NCBI GenBank assembly: GCA_964591105.1
Contig: CAZPZR010000005.1
Location: 1-51,612, forward strand
Source of the DNA: CAZPZR01 sp964591105
GTDB lineage: Bacteria > Bacillota > Clostridia > Lachnospirales > Lachnospiraceae
Direction of reading: 5' to 3'
Length of the DNA stretch: 51,612 bases
Below, piece after piece: positions 1 to 8,305 of the stretch (position 1 is its first letter; every line of letters begins with the position of its first letter). Both the position numbers and the translations under genes were made by a program. The notes under the pieces are model-generated. The model was given only the letters and a program-made list of their open reading frames with translations, was not told the origin of the DNA and did no database searches.

Positions 1-477
1 ATCACAGCTTACATGGATACATGGTATGGAAGCAAAGATGTAGAAGCAGTATTCGCTTGTGGTGGCGGTATCTGGACATCAGCAGCAGAAGCAGCTGTAA
101 AAACAGACGGCAAAGTAATTGGTGTTGACTCTGACCAGGCTCCAATCATCAATGAATACGCAGACGACCTTACAATCACATCTGCTATGAAAGGCCTTGC
201 TCCAACAGTTAAGACAGTTCTTACAGCAATCAAAGAAGGTACATGGTCTGATTATGTAGGAAAGATTGATAACCTTGGACTTGTTTCTGGTGATAACGCA
301 GCTGAAAACTATGTACAGCTTCCAACAGAAAGCACACAGTGGTCTGATGGATTCACAGAAGAAGATTACAACGAACTTGTTGCAAAAATTTACAATGGCG
401 AAATCGAAGTAAGCAATGACACTTCAGCAATGCCAAAAACAGAAATTACAGTGTCTGACTACGGCAGCATTAAATAA
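1..477 (+). CDS. BMP-family nucleoside-binding lipoprotein, C-terminal part
   Basis: The reading frame is open from base 1, so the N-terminus with its lipobox lies outside the window. About 158 residues remain. They include the segment FACGGGIWTSAAEAAV followed by VIGVDSDQAPI, the typical C-lobe ligand-binding pattern of BMP/PnrA (Med) substrate-binding lipoproteins that capture purine nucleosides. The gene is followed by an ABC ATPase and two permeases, then adenosine deaminase and purine nucleoside phosphorylase, which supports a nucleoside ligand. A strong hairpin at 517-545 separates it from the ATPase gene and probably gives a higher dose of binding protein than of transporter. The family assignment is firm; the exact ligand is inferred from context. 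Confidence 0.9.
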   Translation: MTAYMDTWYGSKDVEAVFACGGGIWTSAAEAAVKTDGKVIGVDSDQAPIINEYADDLTITSAMKGLAPTVKTVLTAIKEGTWSDYVGKIDNLGLVSGDNAAENYVQLPTESTQWSDGFTEEDYNELVAKIYNGEIEVSNDTSAMPKTEITVSDYGSIK

Positions 478-516
478 TGTAAAGACTCCGTGCAAATAAG
501 TGCAGACGAGATACAG

Positions 517-545
517 GTGGGGAGTGCAGAATAAGCACTCCCCAC
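517..545 (+). terminator. hairpin (attenuating terminator) after the binding-protein gene
   Basis: Perfect 11-bp stem GTGGGGAGTGC / GCACTCCCCAC with a 7-nt loop, followed by TTTTA. It sits between the binding-protein gene and the ATPase gene of one transporter. It is therefore more likely a partial terminator or mRNA 3'-end stabiliser than the end of the operon. Confidence 0.75.
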
Positions 546-551
546 TTTTAC

Positions 552-577
552 TAGTTGGATAAATAAACGTCCAACTA
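552..577 (+). promoter_or_regulatory. second hairpin in the 5' leader of the ABC ATPase gene
   Basis: Inverted repeat TAGTTGGA / TCCAACTA with a 10-nt spacer, 6 nt after the first hairpin. No T-run follows it. It may stabilise the processed downstream mRNA or be a protein site; the function is unknown. Confidence 0.4.
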
Positions 578-643
578 AGGAACATAAGAACACAAGCGTG
601 TAAAAGAGAGGCTATAGGAAAGATAAAAAGGAGGATGACAAAG

Positions 644-2185
644 ATGAGTGAATACGCAATTGAAATGTTGGGGATCACAAAACGATTTCCTGGAATTGTT
701 GCAAACGACAATATAACACTTCAGTTGAAAAAAGGTGAGATTCATGCTCTGCTTGGAGAAAATGGGGCAGGAAAATCCACACTTATGAGTGTCTTATTTG
801 GGCTGTATCAACCAGAAGAAGGTGAGATCCACAAGGATGGTAAAAAAGTAGAGATCAATAATCCAAATGATGCGAATGATCTTGGAATTGGAATGGTACA
901 TCAGCATTTCAAATTAGTAGAGTGTTTTAACGTGTTGGACAACATTATTCTTGGTGTTGAGACAACAAAAGGTGGATTTCTTCAGAAAGAAGGAGCAAGA
1001 AAGAAAGTGTTGGAACTTTCTGAAAAATATGGTCTTGCAGTTGATCCGGATGCAATCATCGAAGATACAACTGTTGGTATGCAGCAGAGAACAGAAATTT
1101 TGAAAATGCTTTACCGCGACAATGAAATTTTGATCTTTGATGAACCAACAGCAGTACTTACTCCACAGGAAATTCAGGAATTGATGCAGATTATGAAGAA
1201 TCTTGCAGCAGAAGGAAAGAGCATTCTGTTTATCACTCACAAACTTGCTGAAATTATGCAGGTTGCGGACCGATGCAGTGTTTTGAGAAAAGGAAAATAC
1301 ATTGGAACTGTAGATATCAAAGACACAACACCAGAAAAATTGTCAGCTATGATGGTGGGACGAGATGTTAACTTTGTCGTAGAAAAAGAAGAAGCAAAAC
1401 CAGGGGAAGTGGTACTTGATATCAAAGATATGACAGTTGCATCAAAGCATCATAAGAACAATGCGGTAAATGGAGTTTCTCTCCAGGTACGCAGAGGTGA
1501 GATTGTATGTATCGCTGGTATTGATGGAAATGGACAGACAGAGTTTGTTTATGGACTTTCCGGATTAGAACCTCTCAAAGGCGGAACTGTAACAATGAAT
1601 GGTGTAGATATTACAAATATGCCAATTCGTCAGAGATTGATTTCTGGTATGAGCCACATTCCAGAAGACCGCCACAAACACGGACTTGTATTAGACTATA
1701 GCTTGGAAGATAATATCGTACTTCAGAGATACTATGAACCAGAATTTACAAACAAATTTGGATTTTTAAAACGTAAAGCAATTCGCGACTACGCAAACCG
1801 TCTGATTGAACAGTTTGATATTCGTTCCGGTCAGGGTGCAGTGACAAAAGCAAGATCTATGTCTGGTGGTAACCAGCAGAAAGCAATTATTGCCCGCGAA
1901 ATTGATAAGAATCCAGAACTTTTAATTGCCGTACAGCCAACACGTGGATTGGACGTAGGAGCAATTGAAAATGTACACAAACAGTTAGTAGAAGCAAGAG
2001 ATGCAGGAAAAGGAGTTCTCCTTGTCAGCCTCGAATTAGATGAGGTAATGAATGTATCAGACAGAATCCTCGTAATGTACGAAGGAGAGATTGTTGGAGA
2101 ATTTGATCCAAAGAAAGTAACCGTAGAAGAACTTGGTCTTTACATGGCTGGATCAAAGAGAAAGGAGACAAAGAGCAATGAATAA
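644..2185 (+). CDS. nucleoside ABC transporter, ATP-binding protein (NupO/YufO type)
   Basis: 513 residues with two fused ABC ATPase domains, as in sugar and nucleoside importers. The first domain has Walker A GENGAGKST near residue 40. The second has a degenerate Walker A region (GIDGNGQTE) and the signature SGGNQQKA near residue 405. The start at 644 is chosen because the AAGGAGG at 628-634 ends directly at an upstream ATG (635), which leaves no spacing; ATG 644 is 9 nt away. It energises import through the two following permeases. Its stop overlaps the first permease start (ATGA arrangement), so translation is coupled. Confidence 0.93.
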   Translation: MSEYAIEMLGITKRFPGIVANDNITLQLKKGEIHALLGENGAGKSTLMSVLFGLYQPEEGEIHKDGKKVEINNPNDANDLGIGMVHQHFKLVECFNVLDNIILGVETTKGGFLQKEGARKKVLELSEKYGLAVDPDAIIEDTTVGMQQRTEILKMLYRDNEILIFDEPTAVLTPQEIQELMQIMKNLAAEGKSILFITHKLAEIMQVADRCSVLRKGKYIGTVDIKDTTPEKLSAMMVGRDVNFVVEKEEAKPGEVVLDIKDMTVASKHHKNNAVNGVSLQVRRGEIVCIAGIDGNGQTEFVYGLSGLEPLKGGTVTMNGVDITNMPIRQRLISGMSHIPEDRHKHGLVLDYSLEDNIVLQRYYEPEFTNKFGFLKRKAIRDYANRLIEQFDIRSGQGAVTKARSMSGGNQQKAIIAREIDKNPELLIAVQPTRGLDVGAIENVHKQLVEARDAGKGVLLVSLELDEVMNVSDRILVMYEGEIVGEFDPKKVTVEELGLYMAGSKRKETKSNE

Positions 2186-3317
2186 AGAAGCAAAGAAAAA
2201 AGAAAGCCTCTTGAGAAACAGTGCGATTCAGACAATTATTGCATCCCTGCTCTGTATTGCGATTGGTATCCTCGTTGGTTATCTTGTACTTTTAATTATT
2301 AACCCACATGGGGCAGCAGGTGCGATTACAGCGATTTTGAAAAACTTCCTGTACTATCCAAGTGCTGCTGCTGCAATGAAATATTTTGGAACAACATTGG
2401 TAAATGCTTCCGCACTTTTGATGTGTGCACTTTCCGTACTTTTCGCATATAAAGTAGGATTGTTCAACATCGGAGCTGCTGGACAGTACGTAGTAGGAGC
2501 AGGTGCTTCTCTGTATTTCGCATTGAAATTCAACATGCCATGGTATGTGTGCATCATTGCAGCAGTTGTATTTGCAGCACTTGTTGGTGGAATTTCAGGT
2601 GCATTGAAAGCATACTTTAATGTAAATGAAGTTATTTCTTGTATCATGTTGAACTGGATTTCACTTTATACAGTGAATATGCTTCTTACACAGGTGAAAG
2701 CAGAATCCACACCATATACTTTTGACCTTTCCAGCAAGAACAAAGCAGCACTTCTTCCAGGATGCGGATTGGATCAGATTTTCACAGGAAATAAGTTCGT
2801 AACAATTGGACTTCCACTTGCATTGGTAATGGCAGTTCTCGTATGGGTTATTCTTGGAAAAACAAAATTTGGTTATGAATTAAAAGCAACTGGTATGAAT
2901 AAAAATGCTGCAAAATATTGTGGTATGAAAGAAAAGAGAAACATTATTCTTACAATGATGATCGCTGGTGGACTTGCAGGATTTGGTGCTGCAATCTTCT
3001 ACTTGAGCGGAATCGAGACATGGATGGTACAGCAGACAAGTGTACCTGGAATGGGATTCAACGGAATTGCAGCAGCATTCCTTGGCGGACTTGATCCAAT
3101 CGGAACAATTTTCGCATCCTACTTCATTCAGCACATTACAAGTGGTGGTACTTACGTAGATAAAACAATGTACTGTACACAGATTTCAGATTTGATTTCT
3201 GCGTTTATCATTTATCTTTGTGGTTTTGTACTCTTCTTCAAACTCTGGTTGAACCGTTATCTGGACAAGCGTGAAGAGAAGAAGGCAGAAAAAGAGCTGA
3301 AAGGAGGAGAAAAATAA
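2178..3317 (+). CDS. nucleoside ABC transporter permease (NupP type)
   Basis: 379 residues, strongly hydrophobic, with a positively charged N-terminus (MNKEAKKKE) and about nine or ten membrane segments. It belongs to the BPD_transp_2 (RbsC-like) permease family. The motif FNIGAAGQ near residue 105 and the cytoplasmic loop KATGMNKNAAKY are typical of the YufP/NupP branch. The start at 2178 overlaps the ATPase stop and is preceded by AAAGGAG at 2161-2167. The stop overlaps the ATG of the next permease (TAATG). It forms the heteromeric membrane channel with that next gene product. Confidence 0.92.
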   Translation: MNKEAKKKESLLRNSAIQTIIASLLCIAIGILVGYLVLLIINPHGAAGAITAILKNFLYYPSAAAAMKYFGTTLVNASALLMCALSVLFAYKVGLFNIGAAGQYVVGAGASLYFALKFNMPWYVCIIAAVVFAALVGGISGALKAYFNVNEVISCIMLNWISLYTVNMLLTQVKAESTPYTFDLSSKNKAALLPGCGLDQIFTGNKFVTIGLPLALVMAVLVWVILGKTKFGYELKATGMNKNAAKYCGMKEKRNIILTMMIAGGLAGFGAAIFYLSGIETWMVQQTSVPGMGFNGIAAAFLGGLDPIGTIFASYFIQHITSGGTYVDKTMYCTQISDLISAFIIYLCGFVLFFKLWLNRYLDKREEKKAEKELKGGEK

Positions 3318-4258
3318 TGTTATTATTACTTCAGTATACATTAATATTCGCATCCGTATTGACGCTCGTTGCACTTGGAGGATGTTTCTCTGAGCATAGT
3401 GGTGTTGTCAATATTGGCTTGGAAGGTATCATGGTTATGGGAGCGCTCGGTGGAGCGTTAATGATGAGATATCTGCCAGGAAATACAGCAGCACCAATCG
3501 TGATTCTTCTTGTAATTCTCGCGAGTGTGTTGGTAGGAATGCTATTTTCCTTAATGTTAGGAGTTGCAGCAATCAATTTTAACGCAGACCAGACATTGGT
3601 AGGTACAGCGTTGAACTTATTAGGACCTGCAGCAGCAGTAGTTATTGTAAGAGCATTAAACATGGCAGAAGATGCAGACAATGTATCTTCTACAGTAGAG
3701 TACAAACAGGCGAAAAAAGCTTTTCTTGTAAATATTGGAAAATTTGAATTTAGTTGGTTCATGTTACTTGCATTGATTCTTTTGATTGTGTCTTTCGTTG
3801 TTTTATACAAGACAAAGTTTGGACTTCGTTTGATGGCATGTGGAGAACATCCACAGGCAGCAGACTCTGTAGGAATCAATGTATATAAGATGCGTTACGC
3901 AGGTGTATTGATTTCTGGAGCACTTGGTGGACTTGGTGGATTGGTATACATCACAGCAGGTGTTAGTGAATGGAAATTTGAAAATGGTGTTGCTGGTTTT
4001 GGATTCCTTGCCTTAGCGGTTATGATCTTTGGACAGTGGAAACCAGTAAATATCGGACTTGCAGCACTTTTATTCGGTTTGTTCCGTGCCCTGTCTAATG
4101 TATATACAGGTTTCGATGCATTAGTTGCATTGAATATCCCAAGTACGGTTTACAATATGTTGCCATATATCATTTCTTTGATTGTTCTTGTATTTGTATC
4201 TAAGAATTCAAGAGCACCAAAGGCAGAAGGTATTCCATACGATAAAGGACAGAGATAG
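3317..4258 (+). CDS. nucleoside ABC transporter permease (NupQ type)
   Basis: 313 residues, about eight or nine membrane segments, second permease of the importer. The segment SEHSGVVNIGLEGIMVMGAL near residue 22 is the hallmark of the YufQ/NupQ subfamily, and the loop MACGEHPQAADSVGIN is the ATPase-contact region. It starts inside the stop of the preceding permease, behind the AAGGAGG at 3301-3307. It ends 2 nt before the adenosine deaminase gene, so uptake and first catabolic step are in one transcript. Confidence 0.92.
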   Translation: MLLLLQYTLIFASVLTLVALGGCFSEHSGVVNIGLEGIMVMGALGGALMMRYLPGNTAAPIVILLVILASVLVGMLFSLMLGVAAINFNADQTLVGTALNLLGPAAAVVIVRALNMAEDADNVSSTVEYKQAKKAFLVNIGKFEFSWFMLLALILLIVSFVVLYKTKFGLRLMACGEHPQAADSVGINVYKMRYAGVLISGALGGLGGLVYITAGVSEWKFENGVAGFGFLALAVMIFGQWKPVNIGLAALLFGLFRALSNVYTGFDALVALNIPSTVYNMLPYIISLIVLVFVSKNSRAPKAEGIPYDKGQR

Positions 4259-4260
4259 TC

Positions 4261-5241
4261 ATGATGACAAGAGAAGAATTAATCGCATTACCAAAGATAG
4301 AATTGCATTGCCATCTGGATGGTTCTCTTAGCCAGGGTTTTATAGAAAAACGTTTGGGACGCAGTGTAAAAGCAGAAGAGCTTAGTGTGGCGGATGACTG
4401 CACAAGCCTTGCAGAATATTTGGAAAAATTTGCACTGCCGGGAGAATGCCTGATGGATGAAAGAGGCTTAGAAGAGGCAGCCTATGATGTGCTGCAGACT
4501 ATGAGTCAGGAAAATGTCTGCTATGCAGAGATTCGTTTTGCCCCATTGCTTCATGAAAATGGAACGCTGAAGTGTGACCGGGTGATTGAAGCAGTTCTTC
4601 GCGGAATGGAGCGAGGAAAACAGACATTTGGTGTAGATTATGGTGTGATTACTTGTGCAATGAGACATCACAGTGAAGAAGAAAATAGAAGAATGATAAA
4701 TATCGCGCGCACATACCTTGGAGAAGGTGTGTGTGCAGCAGATTTGGCAGGTGCAGAAGCATCCTATCCAATGTCAGAATTTATGAAAGTGTTTGGAGAA
4801 GCACAGAAGTTGGGGATGCCATTTACCCTTCATGCAGGGGAATGTGGCAGCGTGAAAAATATCGTAGATTCTGTTCAGGCAGGAGCTAGAAGAATTGGCC
4901 ATGGAATTGCAATGCGCGGTGTAAGTGAACTGCAGAAAGAATTGGTATCGAAGAAAATTGGAATTGAATTGTGTCCGATTAGTAATCTTCAGACGAAAGC
5001 GGTGCAGAGCACAGCAGAGTATCCGATGCGAGAATTTTTGGACGCAGGTTTGAAAGTAACAGTGAATACAGATAACCGTACAGTTAGCAATACTTCCTTG
5101 ACGAAAGAATTGGAATTTGTCCAGAAAATTTATGGTGTTCGAGATGAAGAAGTCTTGTTGATGATGAGAAATGCAGTAGATACTGCATTTGCGGATGATT
5201 CTGTGAAAGAGACATTGTACAAAAAATTAGTGGTAAGATAA
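4261..5241 (+). CDS. add: adenosine deaminase
   Basis: 326 residues. Converts adenosine or deoxyadenosine to inosine or deoxyinosine. Metal-binding HxH is seen in KIELHCHLDGS (about residues 13-23). The later motifs are HAGECG (catalytic Glu region), GHGIAM and NTDN near residue 265, which places the metal-ligand Asp. Length matches the family. Two ATGs stand in tandem at 4261 and 4264; either may be used, as no strong ribosome site separates them. It follows the permease by 2 nt and is clearly part of the nucleoside operon. Confidence 0.93.
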   Translation: MMTREELIALPKIELHCHLDGSLSQGFIEKRLGRSVKAEELSVADDCTSLAEYLEKFALPGECLMDERGLEEAAYDVLQTMSQENVCYAEIRFAPLLHENGTLKCDRVIEAVLRGMERGKQTFGVDYGVITCAMRHHSEEENRRMINIARTYLGEGVCAADLAGAEASYPMSEFMKVFGEAQKLGMPFTLHAGECGSVKNIVDSVQAGARRIGHGIAMRGVSELQKELVSKKIGIELCPISNLQTKAVQSTAEYPMREFLDAGLKVTVNTDNRTVSNTSLTKELEFVQKIYGVRDEEVLLMMRNAVDTAFADDSVKETLYKKLVVR

Positions 5242-5268
5242 ACCAGAGCTGAGAAAGGTAAGCAAATC

Positions 5269-5997
5269 ATGCGAGAGAAATATTTACATGAGGTTTTACC
5301 ATTTTTAGAAAAAATAGACAAAGAACGTCAAAAACAATTCGAAGATTATTTTAGCAGTGCTCCATTATGGTTGATTGAACTTCTAAAATGCGAAGAAGTG
5401 GAAGCAGGAAAGGTGTTCATCCGTGAAAATGAACCGGCAGATACCATTTATTTTGTTGGTGAAGGACGCGTAAAGGCGACTGACTACCGAGTTTCAGGAG
5501 TTGCGTATGATTTTATGAAGCCTAAGAATGTGATTGCCCTCGGTGGGATGGAAGTGATTCTTGGATTCAACCACTACAAGACAACTTTGCAGACAGAGAC
5601 AAGATGCACGATGGTCAGACTACCACGAAGTAAGTATGAAAAATGGCTTTGCTCCGATGTGGAAGCATTCCGAAAAGAAGCAAAGATTACATGCTTCTCA
5701 TTGTTGGAAGAAGAACGGAGAAATCGATTATTTCTATTCTTTCAAGGAGAAGACCGATTGGCACTTCTGTTGCTGGAATGGTATGAAAAATTGAATCGGA
5801 CAGGAACTGTATGTATCAAAGAAAGCCGTCAAAGCATGGCAGATGAAACGGGCCTCTGCTTAAAAAGTGTCAGCCGCTCCATCAAAAAGATGGTAGAAGC
5901 AGGATTAATCTCAAAGCGAGGAAATCATGTGGTGATGGATGCAGAGCAGTATCAGAGATTGAAAGTAATTATTGACGAAAAGAGTGAAAAAATATAA
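5269..5997 (+). CDS. Crp/Fnr-family transcriptional regulator
   Basis: 242 residues. An N-terminal cyclic-nucleotide-binding-like beta barrel (about 30-125, with FIRENEPADTIYFVGEGRVK) is followed by a dimer helix and a C-terminal winged helix (about 170-235, with RQSMADETGLCLKSVSRSIKKM as the recognition region). There is no N-terminal Fnr-type cysteine cluster. The gene is preceded by GAGAAAGG and lies inside the purine salvage operon between adenosine deaminase and purine nucleoside phosphorylase, so it probably reports on nucleoside or energy state. The ligand is unknown. Confidence 0.85.
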   Translation: MREKYLHEVLPFLEKIDKERQKQFEDYFSSAPLWLIELLKCEEVEAGKVFIRENEPADTIYFVGEGRVKATDYRVSGVAYDFMKPKNVIALGGMEVILGFNHYKTTLQTETRCTMVRLPRSKYEKWLCSDVEAFRKEAKITCFSLLEEERRNRLFLFFQGEDRLALLLLEWYEKLNRTGTVCIKESRQSMADETGLCLKSVSRSIKKMVEAGLISKRGNHVVMDAEQYQRLKVIIDEKSEKI

Positions 5998-6018
5998 AAG
6001 TTGGGGGAGCGTGAAAAT

Positions 6019-6840
6019 ATGAGCGATTTATATCAGAAACTTGAAACTTGCCTTGCAAGTGTTCGTGTAAAAACAGATTTTAAACCAGAAGTAGCTATGA
6101 TTCTTGGCTCAGGACTTGGCGACTACGCGGATGAAATCCAGATTGAGACAACGATTGAGTATACAGATATTGAAGGATTTCCAACATCTACGGTTGCAGG
6201 TCACAAAGGAAGATTCGTATTTGGGTATGTAGACGAAGTTCCAGTTGTGATCATGCAGGGAAGAGTTCATTATTACGAAGGATATCCAATGGCAGATGTA
6301 GTACTCCCAACTCGTTTGATGGGAATGATGGGAGCAAAGAAACTGATTCTTACAAATGCAGCTGGTGGTGCGAATCATGAATTTAAGCCAGGTGACTTTA
6401 TGCTGATCACAGACCACATTGCAACAGCAGTTCCAAACCCATTGATTGGAAAGAACATTGATCAGCTCGGAGTAAGATTCCCTGATATGAGCGAAGTATA
6501 CAGCAGCCGTATGAGAGCAATCGTAAAAGAAGAAGCAGAGAAATTAGGAATTCAGCTTCAGGAAGGTGTATATGTACAGCTTACAGGTCCAACTTATGAA
6601 ACGCCAGCAGAAATCCGTATGTGCAGAGCATGGGGCGGAGATGCAGTAGGTATGAGTACTGCTTGCGAAGCAATGGCAGCTCGCCACATGGGACTGGAAG
6701 TGTGTGGAATCTCTTGCATTACAAACATGGCAGCAGGAATGTCCGCACAGAAGTTAGACCATAAAGAAGTGCAGGAAACTGCAGACCGCGTAGCTGTAGA
6801 ATTTAAGAAGCTGATTACCGCGGTAGTGAAAAATATATAG
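6019..6840 (+). CDS. purine nucleoside phosphorylase (trimeric, PNP type I)
   Basis: 273 residues. Phosphorolysis of inosine or guanosine to base and (deoxy)ribose-1-phosphate. Seen are the phosphate-binding ILGSGLGDYAD near residue 28, GHKGRF, the MQGRVHYYEGY segment (His for phosphate), LTNAAGG, TGPTYETPAEIR with the purine-site Glu, and GMSTACEA. The start at 6019 is chosen over an in-frame TTG at 6001 because GGGGGAG at 6003-6009 is well placed for it. It closes the operon; a terminator follows at 6854-6896. Confidence 0.93.
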   Translation: MSDLYQKLETCLASVRVKTDFKPEVAMILGSGLGDYADEIQIETTIEYTDIEGFPTSTVAGHKGRFVFGYVDEVPVVIMQGRVHYYEGYPMADVVLPTRLMGMMGAKKLILTNAAGGANHEFKPGDFMLITDHIATAVPNPLIGKNIDQLGVRFPDMSEVYSSRMRAIVKEEAEKLGIQLQEGVYVQLTGPTYETPAEIRMCRAWGGDAVGMSTACEAMAARHMGLEVCGISCITNMAAGMSAQKLDHKEVQETADRVAVEFKKLITAVVKNI

Positions 6841-6853
6841 TGTTTAGTAAAGT

Positions 6854-6896
6854 AAGAAGTTGCAGCATGTTTAAGGATGTGCTGTAACTTCTTTTT
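6854..6896 (+). terminator. rho-independent terminator of the purine salvage operon
   Basis: Stem AGAAGTT-CAGCA / TGCTG-AACTTCT with one mismatch in the middle and a roughly 10-nt loop, followed by six T. It lies 15 nt after the phosphorylase stop. Confidence 0.85.
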
Positions 6897-7016
6897 TGAT
6901 AAGCGTAAAACAAATATAAATTTTGATGTTAGATGTGGTAATGCGCAACAAAGCATTATGTTTCTAAATTTCTTGGGGATGGAAGAATAAAAGAACTGCA
7001 CCGATTGAGTAAGTTG

Positions 7017-7077
7017 GGTACAGGGCAAAACTTAATTTAGGACGTAGCCTTTTTGAAAAAGGCTACGTCCTAAATTA
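7017..7077 (+). repeat. long palindromic repeat, copy A, with left tag
   Basis: Perfect 45-nt palindrome at 7033-7077: 22-bp arms around a single G. The shared core is GGACGTAGCC...GGCTACGTCC; the outer part here is TAATTTA/TAAATTA. The tag GGTACAGGGCA lies at 7017-7027. The last three bases of the right arm are the stop codon of the minus-strand regulator gene, so the arm grows straight out of that gene. A role as terminator for that gene is plausible because the stem has T/A-rich flanks. The rest of 6897-7016 shows nothing recognisable. Confidence 0.85.
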
Positions 7078-7575
7078 TACATTTTTCCAACTCTCAGCAT
7101 CAATCTCACCATGGATAAGTGAATTTTCAATCCATAGTTGCAGCGAATCAGCGGCGAGCGAAATTTTATTCAACATACTCTGAATAGATTTGAAATCATT
7201 GATTTCATCATCGGAAACTTTTCCATCCATAGTGATTTCAATCAAGCGATTTTTCTGTCCATCGATAAAATTAAGCGTTCCAATCATTTCCAAGACAATC
7301 TGAGACAGTTCTCTCATTTTCAACTCGGGCACATATTCGCGGCCAATTGGGCATTCGTGAGAACAGTAGTAATTTGGCAGCAGTGGCTTTTTGTATCCGC
7401 GCGCCATGGTAAGAATTTCGTCTGGCTGGGCGAGAGATTTGCCGCTTTCAATTTTCTCGATGCGATCAGCTGAAATATATTCGAGCAGTTCGCTGGCTTT
7501 CTCACGGGTGAGGTTCAATTCTTCTCGGCTGATCTGGTAAATATTTTTATTTTCTTTTGTAGATTTTCGTCCCAT
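7075..7575 (-). CDS. XRE-like helix-turn-helix protein
   Basis: 166 residues from ATG at 7575. That start is chosen over far upstream ATGs because AAGGAG stands 10 nt before it. Residues about 10-60 form an XRE/lambda-repressor-like helix-turn-helix (LNLTREKASELLEYISADRI, then KIESG). A CxxxxC pair follows at about 75-80 (YYCSHECPIG), and the C-terminal half is helical without a known domain. The gene runs divergently from the small helical protein at 7731; the 155-bp gap between them holds two inverted repeats. It probably controls that gene, but the target and the effector are unknown. Confidence 0.8.
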   Translation of the reverse strand: MGRKSTKENKNIYQISREELNLTREKASELLEYISADRIEKIESGKSLAQPDEILTMARGYKKPLLPNYYCSHECPIGREYVPELKMRELSQIVLEMIGTLNFIDGQKNRLIEITMDGKVSDDEINDFKSIQSMLNKISLAADSLQLWIENSLIHGEIDAESWKNV

Positions 7576-7612
7576 GTTCGATACGCTCCTTCGTAGTATT
7601 ATTTCTAAAATG

Positions 7613-7637
7613 CTAATTTGTTCAGTTGACAAATTAG
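7613..7637. promoter_or_regulatory. inverted repeat upstream of the XRE-like gene (operator candidate)
   Basis: Perfect 9-bp arms CTAATTTGT / ACAAATTAG with a 7-nt centre, 38 nt upstream of the XRE-like start codon. It overlaps where its promoter should be, so autoregulation is likely. Confidence 0.5.
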
Positions 7638-7669
7638 GCATGTTTAATCCGTGCTTTTTGTGATATTTA

Positions 7670-7716
7670 TTTCGTTTACTAAAGTATATAATAAAAGAAA
7701 TAAATTGTAAACGAAA
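7670..7716. promoter_or_regulatory. inverted repeat around the promoter of the small helical gene
   Basis: Arms TTTCGTTTAC (7670-7679) and GTAAACGAAA (7707-7716) are perfectly complementary and enclose a TATAAT at 7687-7692. The right arm ends just before the ribosome site AAAGGGG. This fits a repressor bound as two dimers or a looped operator. Confidence 0.5.
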
Positions 7717-7730
7717 GGGGAAATAGAGTA

Positions 7731-8153
7731 ATGCAGGATGAATTAATGAGAAAAGAAATAAATGAAGCAATTGAAGCTGGTCAGAGAGCACTGATGAGCT
7801 TGCGTCAGGCGGAAAATAAACTTTCAAGCGCAAGAAATTGGGGGCTTGTTGATTTATTTGGAGGCGGATTTTTGACAGATATGATGAAGCATTCAAAAAT
7901 CAATGATGCATCCCGTTACGTGGAGCAAGCGAAGTGTGATTTGCAGAAATTTCAAAGAGAATTAAAGGATGTAAACCTTCCAACAGGAGTGAAAGTAGAA
8001 ATAGGTGGATTCCTTTCATTTGCCGATTTTTTCTTTGATGGAGTAATTGCCGATTATCTTGTACAATCAAAAATCGTAAATGCGAGACAACAGATTGCAG
8101 ATGCCATCCGAATTGTGGAAGATACCTTGAGAAATCTAAGAAAATGTGTATAG
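7731..8153 (+). CDS. small conserved-looking helical protein of unknown function
   Basis: 140 residues, no signal peptide and no recognised domain. The sequence is rich in long amphipathic helices (residues 1-35, 55-80, 105-138) around a short hydrophobic, glycine-containing middle part with two similar segments (GLVDLFGGGFLTDMMKHSKI and a later GFLSFADFFFDGVIADYLVQ, each followed by an SKI motif). This suggests an internal duplication of a helix-loop unit. It starts at ATG 7731 behind AAAGGGG. It lies divergent to an XRE-like regulator, so the two probably form a regulated pair. Function cannot be assigned. Confidence 0.75.
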   Translation: MQDELMRKEINEAIEAGQRALMSLRQAENKLSSARNWGLVDLFGGGFLTDMMKHSKINDASRYVEQAKCDLQKFQRELKDVNLPTGVKVEIGGFLSFADFFFDGVIADYLVQSKIVNARQQIADAIRIVEDTLRNLRKCV

Positions 8154-8175
8154 AGAAACGTGGGAATGCCAAAAA

Positions 8176-8263
8176 GGTACAGGGCAAATCGCAAAAAGGT
8201 ACATAGCAAAAGTCAATTGAGGACGTAGCCTTTTGCAAAAAGGCTACGTCCTCAATTGACTTT
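8176..8263 (+). repeat. long palindromic repeat, copy B, with two left tags
   Basis: Palindrome 8209-8263 with outer arm AAAGTCAATTGA followed by the shared core GGACGTAGCC and its complement. The tag GGTACAGGGCA is at 8176-8186 and a variant GGTACATAGCA at 8198-8208 directly abuts the hairpin. The right arm supplies the -35 box (TTGACT) of the GntR promoter. Confidence 0.85.
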
Positions 8264-8283
8264 CAAAGGTATTGTGATATAAT
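8256..8283 (+). promoter_or_regulatory. promoter of the GntR/AraR-type regulator gene
   Basis: TTGACT at 8256-8261, 16-bp spacer, TATAAT at 8278-8283. The -35 box lies in the right arm of palindrome copy B, and the spacer and -10 are covered by the operator at 8268-8286. Confidence 0.7.
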
Positions 8284-8286
8284 ACC
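8268..8286. promoter_or_regulatory. operator candidate, site 1 of two
   Basis: GGTATTGTGATATAATACC, arms GGTATT/AATACC. It has the same length as, and matches at 13 of 19 positions, the site inside the promoter of the glycyl radical activase (34652-34670). It covers the -10 box, so binding would repress. Confidence 0.6.
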
Positions 8287-8305
8287 AATTGAAAGGGGTA
8301 TGCAT

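Noticed and set aside
7075..7896. Longer 273-residue form of the XRE-like protein
   Set aside because: The extra N-terminus would be encoded through the divergent promoter region and into the neighbouring gene; the ATG at 7575 has a proper AAGGAG site.
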